Program-made: the position numbers and the translations under genes | Notes under the pieces: model-generated | What the model was told of the DNA's origin: nothing | The model's database searches: none | The model's input: the letters and a program-made list of their open reading frames with translations, nothing else | Assembly (NCBI GenBank): GCA_023384415.1 | Contig: JAHDWJ010000002.1 | Span: forward strand, 74,566 to 129,462 | Direction of reading: 5' to 3' | Length of the DNA stretch: 54,897 bases | Source: Anaerolineae bacterium | Lineage (GTDB): Bacteria > Chloroflexota > Anaerolineae > Promineifilales > Promineifilaceae | In this document: one piece after another, positions 50,729 to 54,897 of the stretch | How positions within the stretch are numbered: the first letter of the stretch is position 1 | Layout of the letters: the number at the start of each line of letters is the position of its first letter

Positions 50729-52639
50729 ATGTTTCGGATTGAGTCTCTTTTGTCGGCGCGGCTGTTTTTGGTGCCGCAGGTGGTAGAGGATTATCTCTAC
50801 TTTGTCAGTAATTTGTCCGGGCGGAATTCCCTTTACCGAATGAAGTGGGGGGGGAGTGTGCCGGAGCCGCTGCTGCCCCCGGATATTGCTCTGCAAAATC
50901 CCCATTTGATGGAGGGGATTTTGTTTTCCGTTTTCCCGCAGTTGGGCAAGATTTTGGTAATGGTAGATAAGGATGGGGATGAGAATTACCAGCCGATGGT
51001 GATCCCGCTGGAAGGGGGGTACCCGGAGCCGTTTCATGGGGAGCTGTTTGGTGGGCATAGTGTATCGGCTTATGGGGAAGATTTGTCGCGCAATCTCATT
51101 TTTTTGGTGCTGGAGTCGCGTAAGGAATCTATTTTCCGTTCGTATCTGGCGAATCTGGCGACGGGGGAGCTGACGAAGCTGAATGAGAGTATGTATGGGG
51201 GGATGCCCGGCGGCCGCAACGAAGCATTTACCCGCTTTATTCTGGGTGAGGGGTATGGGGCCGGTGATGTGGTGCTGTTCCACTATGCCCTGGGAGACGC
51301 TGCCCCAACCGTCTTGCATGGCCTTCCCATCGGCCAGCGAGAGTCGGGGTATGAAGCCGCACCCACCAGCTTTGGCGGGGCCTATTTCATCCGCAACGAG
51401 CAGGGGTTGATTTTGTTTACCAGCCTCTTTTCTGATAGTTATGGGCTGGGGTTTATCCCCCTGGATGCGCCAGAGCAGGTGCAGCCGGTCACGATTGAAG
51501 GGATTGTCCATGAGGGGCATGGAGAGATGGATGCGTTTGACCACCTGAAAGGGAACCGGTATCTGGTGGGGTATAACATTGATGGCTGCTCCTGGCGCTA
51601 TGAGGGGTGGCTGGATGAGGCCAACTTGCGCCTGCACCTGGATCGGGTGTTGGTGGGCCAGGGGGAGCTGGCCAATGGGGTGCTAGAATCTATGCGCTAT
51701 GACAAGGTGGGGGATCGGTATGCTTTGTCCTACAGCACGGCGGTTTCACCGACGCAGCTGTATACCCTGCCTGGCCCAGAGCGGGACCAGTTGGAGCGGC
51801 ATACGAATGAACGGATTTTAGGGATTGCCGAGGAGCTGCTGTCATCGGGTGAGGATTATTCCTTTACCAGCTATGATGGGCTGCGGGTTTCGGCCCGGTT
51901 GTATTTGCCCGCGGCCGCACTGGGATATGAAGGGGCGCGGCCGCTGGTTTATTACATTCACGGTGGCCCACAAGGACAGGAGCGGCCCGACTTTGCCTGG
52001 TTCTCCATGCCCTTTATCCAATTCCTCACCCTCAATGGGTTTGCCGTCTTTGTGCCCAATGTGCGAGGCAGCACCGGCTATGGGTTTGCTTATATGAAGC
52101 ACGTGGTACGAGATTGGGGCGGGGCCGACCGGCTGGACCATGTTCAGGCCATGACCGAGGTATTGCCCCAGGATAAACGGGTAGATTGCGGCCGCGCTGG
52201 CGTCGTCGGCCGCTCCTATGGCGGCTTTATGACCCTCACCCTGGCCTCACGCTACCCGGAACTGTGGTCAGCGGCCATTGATATGTTTGGCCCGTACAAT
52301 TTACTCACCTTCGCCGCACGAGTGCCGGAGACATGGAAACCATTTATGAAAATGCTGGTGGGCGACCCGGAAACGGAAGCAGATTTCCTGCGTGAACGCT
52401 CCCCCATCACCTACATCCAAAACGTACAATGCCCCATGCTCATCATCCAGGGGCAAAACGACCCCCGGGTGCTAGAGGTTGAATCCCGTGAGCTGGTAGA
52501 AGATTTACGGGCCAAAGGGAATGTGGCCGAATATCTCATGTTTGAGGATGAGGGACATGATGTGTTGAAATTCCCTAACCGGGTCACGGTGTACAACCGG
52601 ATGACGGAGTTCTTCCGGGAGCATTTGGCTGGAGAGTAA
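50729..52639 (+). CDS. S9-family prolyl oligopeptidase-like peptidase
   Basis: A 636-residue serine peptidase. The N-terminal beta-propeller (about 20-370) is followed by an alpha/beta-hydrolase domain with the catalytic triad Ser496 in GRSYGG, Asp578 in GQNDPR and His610 in DEGHD. YYIHGGPQGQ gives the oxyanion loop. No signal peptide, so it is probably cytosolic, cutting short peptides after Pro or other residues. The ATG follows TTTAAGGAGA, an excellent Shine-Dalgarno. It stands alone on the plus strand. Confidence 0.93.
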   Translation: MFRIESLLSARLFLVPQVVEDYLYFVSNLSGRNSLYRMKWGGSVPEPLLPPDIALQNPHLMEGILFSVFPQLGKILVMVDKDGDENYQPMVIPLEGGYPEPFHGELFGGHSVSAYGEDLSRNLIFLVLESRKESIFRSYLANLATGELTKLNESMYGGMPGGRNEAFTRFILGEGYGAGDVVLFHYALGDAAPTVLHGLPIGQRESGYEAAPTSFGGAYFIRNEQGLILFTSLFSDSYGLGFIPLDAPEQVQPVTIEGIVHEGHGEMDAFDHLKGNRYLVGYNIDGCSWRYEGWLDEANLRLHLDRVLVGQGELANGVLESMRYDKVGDRYALSYSTAVSPTQLYTLPGPERDQLERHTNERILGIAEELLSSGEDYSFTSYDGLRVSARLYLPAAALGYEGARPLVYYIHGGPQGQERPDFAWFSMPFIQFLTLNGFAVFVPNVRGSTGYGFAYMKHVVRDWGGADRLDHVQAMTEVLPQDKRVDCGRAGVVGRSYGGFMTLTLASRYPELWSAAIDMFGPYNLLTFAARVPETWKPFMKMLVGDPETEADFLRERSPITYIQNVQCPMLIIQGQNDPRVLEVESRELVEDLRAKGNVAEYLMFEDEGHDVLKFPNRVTVYNRMTEFFREHLAGE

Positions 52640-52644
52640 ACAAG

Positions 52645-52782
52645 GTGTTGATCCACAGATGGCCCAGATTTTCACCGATGGCTTAAAAATCTGTGTTCAT
52701 CTGTGACATCTGTGGATAAATCCTCTCTCCCCTACCCCTGAACAAATTTTCACCGATGCAACAAAAATCTGTGTTCATTCTT
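52645..52782. repeat. CACAGATG-type repeat (copy 3, doubled)
   Basis: ATCCACAGATGGCCCAGATT and ATCTGTGTTCATCTGTGACA, then a second TTTTCACCGATGCAACAAAA unit. It overlaps the last codons of the next minus-strand gene by a few bases, so that gene's 3' end may derive from the repeat. Confidence 0.7.
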
Positions 52783-53194
52783 TGAGGTCGGCCTGGGCTT
52801 TTTGGGCGATTTTTTGGATGGTCAGGGCGATCCCGGCGACCGGGCTGGCCAGGGTAGTGATGATGACCTGGGCGATGTCTGGGGCCATGGTGTGCAGATT
52901 TTTAAGCCGGGTGGCGAGAAACGTCTGCTTTTCCTCACTTTCATCCCCTTGCTGTATTTCGGCGGTGACTTTGACTGTTTGGGCCACAGCCGGAGCGATC
53001 ATCTCCCGGTCTGCCGGGTTCAGGGCCTCAAGGTAGCGATTAATTTCCTCGAAGAGGCGGCGCAGTTCGGCGGTACCGCTGTCTATGGCGGCGGTTTTGG
53101 CCGGTAAAAAGTTGTTGACGTTAGCGTAGTCACCAACCGCGCTTTGCACCGGGTTGATGACCGTATATTTAGATTGATTTGGTTGATTGTCCAT
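52775..53194 (-). CDS. Small adaptor-like protein, STAND-associated type (unassigned)
   Basis: A 139-residue protein. The N-terminus has KYTVINPVQSAVGDYANVNN, a Y-x-I...x-x-V-G-D-x-A-x-V pattern often seen at the front of bacterial STAND/NLR-like proteins. A helical region (about 40-100) follows, then a hydrophobic C-terminal helix bundle (APDIAQVIITTLASPVAGIA). I do not recognise a defined family. The next gene upstream on the same strand is a TPR protein of STAND/CHAT type, 480 bp away across MITE and family-C repeats. Confidence 0.65.
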   Translation of the reverse strand: MDNQPNQSKYTVINPVQSAVGDYANVNNFLPAKTAAIDSGTAELRRLFEEINRYLEALNPADREMIAPAVAQTVKVTAEIQQGDESEEKQTFLATRLKNLHTMAPDIAQVIITTLASPVAGIALTIQKIAQKAQADLKE

Positions 53195-53285
53195 TATTTG
53201 TCCTTTGTAAATATTCAGGTGTATGCTTCTGTAGACTGGTCGTTTTAGGCCAACGGGATGCTTCGGCGGACCTCAGCATGACAGC

Positions 53286-53507
53286 AGCAATTCTCAATTG
53301 AAAACCTGCGGTAGGGGTGGGACAGGCGGGCAACCATCTGGGTCAAGCGGTTCAACCTTATCCCCGCCTGTCTCACCCGCTTTACCCTCCACGTTTCAGC
53401 CAAAGCGGGGCGAGACAGGTGGGAACAGAACGCTCCCGTTTGACCAAAATCCTGGCCCACCTGTCCCGCCACCCCTACCTTCATTTCAGGGCCAATTGAG
53501 AATTGCT
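53286..53507 (+). mobile_element. MITE-like element, family B (copy 2)
   Basis: Perfect 15-bp terminal inverted repeats AGCAATTCTCAATTG (53286-53300) and CAATTGAGAATTGCT (53493-53507). Its reverse complement aligns along the whole length with 50041-50255, including CCCACCTGTCTCGCCCCGC and TTGCCCGCCTGTCCCACCCC. I see no target duplication at this copy. Non-coding. Confidence 0.85.
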
Positions 53508-53546
53508 GGCGTCACAGGCTTTCCATTACCGGTTTAGTTCACAATG

Positions 53547-53630
53547 TGTAACCTTCCGAAGGTTTGACCCAAGAGCTTGCCCAGTGCAGAAACCTTCCGA
53601 AGGTTTGACCCAACTTATTGCGAAGATACC
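53547..53630 (+). repeat. Family-C repeat with twin palindromes (copy 2)
   Basis: GTAACCTTCCGAAGGTTTGA, CCCAAGAGCTTGCCCAGTG, AAACCTTCCGAAGGTTTGAC and CCAACTTATTGCGAAGATAC follow the same order as the reverse complement of 6128-6211. It starts 40 bp after the MITE copy. Confidence 0.8.
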
Positions 53631-53676
53631 TTACTTTCGTCAAAATCGTTTTACCCGATGTAATCCGTTAATCCTG

Positions 53677-54897
53677 CTAATCCGCGTTCCCCGCCAACGC
53701 CTGGCGCAGTTGGGCCAGGCGAGGGGCCTCTGGTTCTAATTGGGCAGCCTGGGTTATGTCCTGGTCCGCTTCCCCATACTGTTTTAGCTCAAGATATTGC
53801 CCGGCCCGGTTGCGGTAGAGCATGGCGTTCTCTGGGCTGTGGCTGATGGCCTGGGTGTAGGTGGTAATGGCCTGGACATGATTGCCCTGGGCGGCGTAAT
53901 GGTTGCCCAGGCTGTTTAAGGCCCAGCCGGAAAGCTGATTGAGAGCGTGAGCGAAGGCCGGGTCTACCTGTTCGGCCAGGGGGACGATGGCTTGCAGAAG
54001 GGCGATAAAGTGGGTGTGCGCTTCTTCTTCTACCTGTTCTGTGTGGACATGGTTGTACTGTTCCAGGAGGATTAGGAGAAAGGTTAGGAGCTGGCGGGTA
54101 ATCTCTAGCTGGTTGGCCTGGTGCGCCCCGGCGGCCAGGGCAGACAGGTGGGCCAGGGTGGGCAGCTCCAGCAAGGCGGGATACTGCTCCAGGGTCTGGG
54201 CCATGGCTTCCGGGCTGTCCACCTGGAGGAGGGCGGCTAACGCTTGAGCCGCCGGGTCCTGGGCGGCGGCCTGGGCTGCGGCCAGCGCGGCCTGTAACTC
54301 CTGGTAAGCGGCGGTGATACCCAGTTCACGGCAGCGGGACAATAAAGCGGCATGTTGGGGGAGGGCGCGGTTGTCAGGGTTGCCCTGCTGTAGGAGGGCT
54401 AAAATCGCTTCTGCTTCAGCGGTCAGGAGGGAAAGGGCGTACTGCTCCAGGTAAGCCTGTGACTGCGCCCAATCGGGGGTTTGTATCCAGGTGATGAGGT
54501 GATCGGCTAAGGTTTGAATCTCTGGAGGAATGGGAGGGGTGGGAGTTGGAGCAAACAGTTGGGCATATTCCTGCTGCCAGCCCTGAACGACGGGATGGCT
54601 GAGAAAGTTTATTTGTTCGGCCAGAGCAAAAGTTTGGCGATAATAGGTTTCGGCTTCATTCAGTTTACCTATGCTGGCAGCTAAACGGGCCAGGCTAATC
54701 CAGGTATTCATTTTTCCGGTTGGGTCTTGCTCCGCTTCGTAGAGGGGCAAGGCGGCGTCGTAATGCCGCCGCGCCTGCTCCACGTTCCCCAGGCGGCTTT
54801 CCAAATCCCCCAGGCTCGTAAGGGTGTTGGCTTTGCCCAGACGGTCTTGCTCCGCTTCGTAGAGGGGCAAGGCGGCGTCGTAATGCCGCCGCGCCTG
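53677..54897 (-). CDS. C-terminal part of a large TPR protein (STAND/CHAT type), 5' end outside window
   Basis: At least 406 residues, open to the right edge. It begins inside 40-residue TPRs (QARRHYDAALPLYEAEQD, LGDLESRLGNVE). A middle region follows with HPVVQGWQQEYAQLF, TPDWAQSQAYLEQYALSL and LLSRCRELGITAAYQE, a module found in TPR proteins attached to CHAT or NB-ARC domains in Chloroflexota and cyanobacteria. Two more TPRs end the protein (LNSLGNHYAAQGNHVQAITT). The effector or NTPase part would be outside. No GCGGCCGC octamer occurs in this gene. Confidence 0.78.
   Translation of the reverse strand, partial: QARRHYDAALPLYEAEQDRLGKANTLTSLGDLESRLGNVEQARRHYDAALPLYEAEQDPTGKMNTWISLARLAASIGKLNEAETYYRQTFALAEQINFLSHPVVQGWQQEYAQLFAPTPTPPIPPEIQTLADHLITWIQTPDWAQSQAYLEQYALSLLTAEAEAILALLQQGNPDNRALPQHAALLSRCRELGITAAYQELQAALAAAQAAAQDPAAQALAALLQVDSPEAMAQTLEQYPALLELPTLAHLSALAAGAHQANQLEITRQLLTFLLILLEQYNHVHTEQVEEEAHTHFIALLQAIVPLAEQVDPAFAHALNQLSGWALNSLGNHYAAQGNHVQAITTYTQAISHSPENAMLYRNRAGQYLELKQYGEADQDITQAAQLEPEAPRLAQLRQALAGNAD
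54718..54897 (-). repeat. 120-bp tandem repeat inside TPR coding sequence
   Basis: The block from about 54726 to 54777 (CTTGCTCCGCTTCGTAGAGG... ending in GCCGCCGCGCCTG) is repeated without a visible mismatch at 54846-54897, exactly 120 bp (40 codons, one TPR pair of this type) apart. DNA-level identity points to recent unit duplication or gene conversion; more copies probably lie beyond the edge. Confidence 0.85.

Larger units (their letters stand above)
53195..53676. other. 482-bp spacer holding MITE and family-C repeats
   Basis: From right to left on the minus strand: family-C repeat (53547-53630), MITE-like element (53286-53507) and about 90 bp without recognised features before the 139-residue gene. 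Short frames inside are shadows of the repeats. Confidence 0.7.

Noticed and set aside
267..52195. GCGGCCGC copies as cloning-site (NotI) contamination or linker artefacts
   Set aside because: They lie inside intact conserved genes, in frame, at normal domain positions, with varied flanks; artefacts would interrupt genes.
53298..53537. 79-codon plus-strand frame
   Set aside because: It is the translation of MITE-like copy 2 and crosses its inverted end.

Overview
The window reads as a piece of a Chloroflexota chromosome, probably an Anaerolineae- or Ardenticatenia-like lineage. This is inferred from gene content (mre cluster, SCO1664/DUF3090/phosphatase trio, SLC13 permeases with RCK_C domains, BMP-type nucleoside ABC transporter, many TPR proteins, LysM plus lamin-tail protein) and from mid-50s GC; no rRNA or marker alignment could be done. 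Nearly all genes are on the minus strand. The plus-strand exceptions are a cut PIN-toxin end, a Ser/Thr kinase, an FAD oxidoreductase, a glycosidase-like lipoprotein and an S9 peptidase. I saw no tRNA, rRNA, CRISPR array or transposase gene.

Layout. 0-6 kb: PIN toxin end, TPR protein and trxB, GAF histidine kinase, sirtuin, REC-CpaE fusion. 5.3-7.4 kb: a conserved three-gene set of unknown function (MSMEG_4193-type phosphatase, DUF3090, SCO1664). 7.5-12.5 kb: mreB-mreC-mreD-mrdA cell-shape operon. 12.8-17.5 kb: MarR regulator and heterodimeric ABC exporter with a clear promoter. 17.8-22 kb: two paralogous SLC13/RCK_C permeases. 22.4-32 kb: PknB-like kinase, O-antigen-ligase-like protein, broken DUF3368 toxin gene, methyltransferase, M19 dipeptidase, endonuclease IV, LysM/LTD protein and a membrane protein with two death-fold-like modules. 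32-38 kb: FAD oxidoreductase, glycosidase-like lipoprotein, large anchored protein and an Rpn-family gene broken by an in-frame amber codon. 38.2-42.1 kb: pheST behind what looks like a complete phenylalanine attenuator. 42.2-47.4 kb: nucleoside-type ABC importer operon. 47.6-54.9 kb: M50-like protease with TPRs, carbamate kinase, S9 peptidase, a small adaptor-like protein and a truncated TPR protein of STAND/CHAT type, between clusters of repeats.

Two observations stand out. (1) The palindromic octamer GCGGCCGC occurs about 87 times by eye, where base composition predicts about 2. It is nearly always inside genes, in all three frames, which resembles the HIP1 octamer of cyanobacteria but with a different sequence. 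(2) Upstream of pheS lie a near-consensus promoter (TTGACA-17-TATTAT), a 25-codon ORF with five consecutive Phe codons, and a 9-bp terminator hairpin followed by eight T, as in the E. coli pheM-pheST attenuator. The spacers also hold at least six families of short non-coding repeats, including a MITE-like element with terminal inverted repeats and, for one copy, a 12-bp target duplication.
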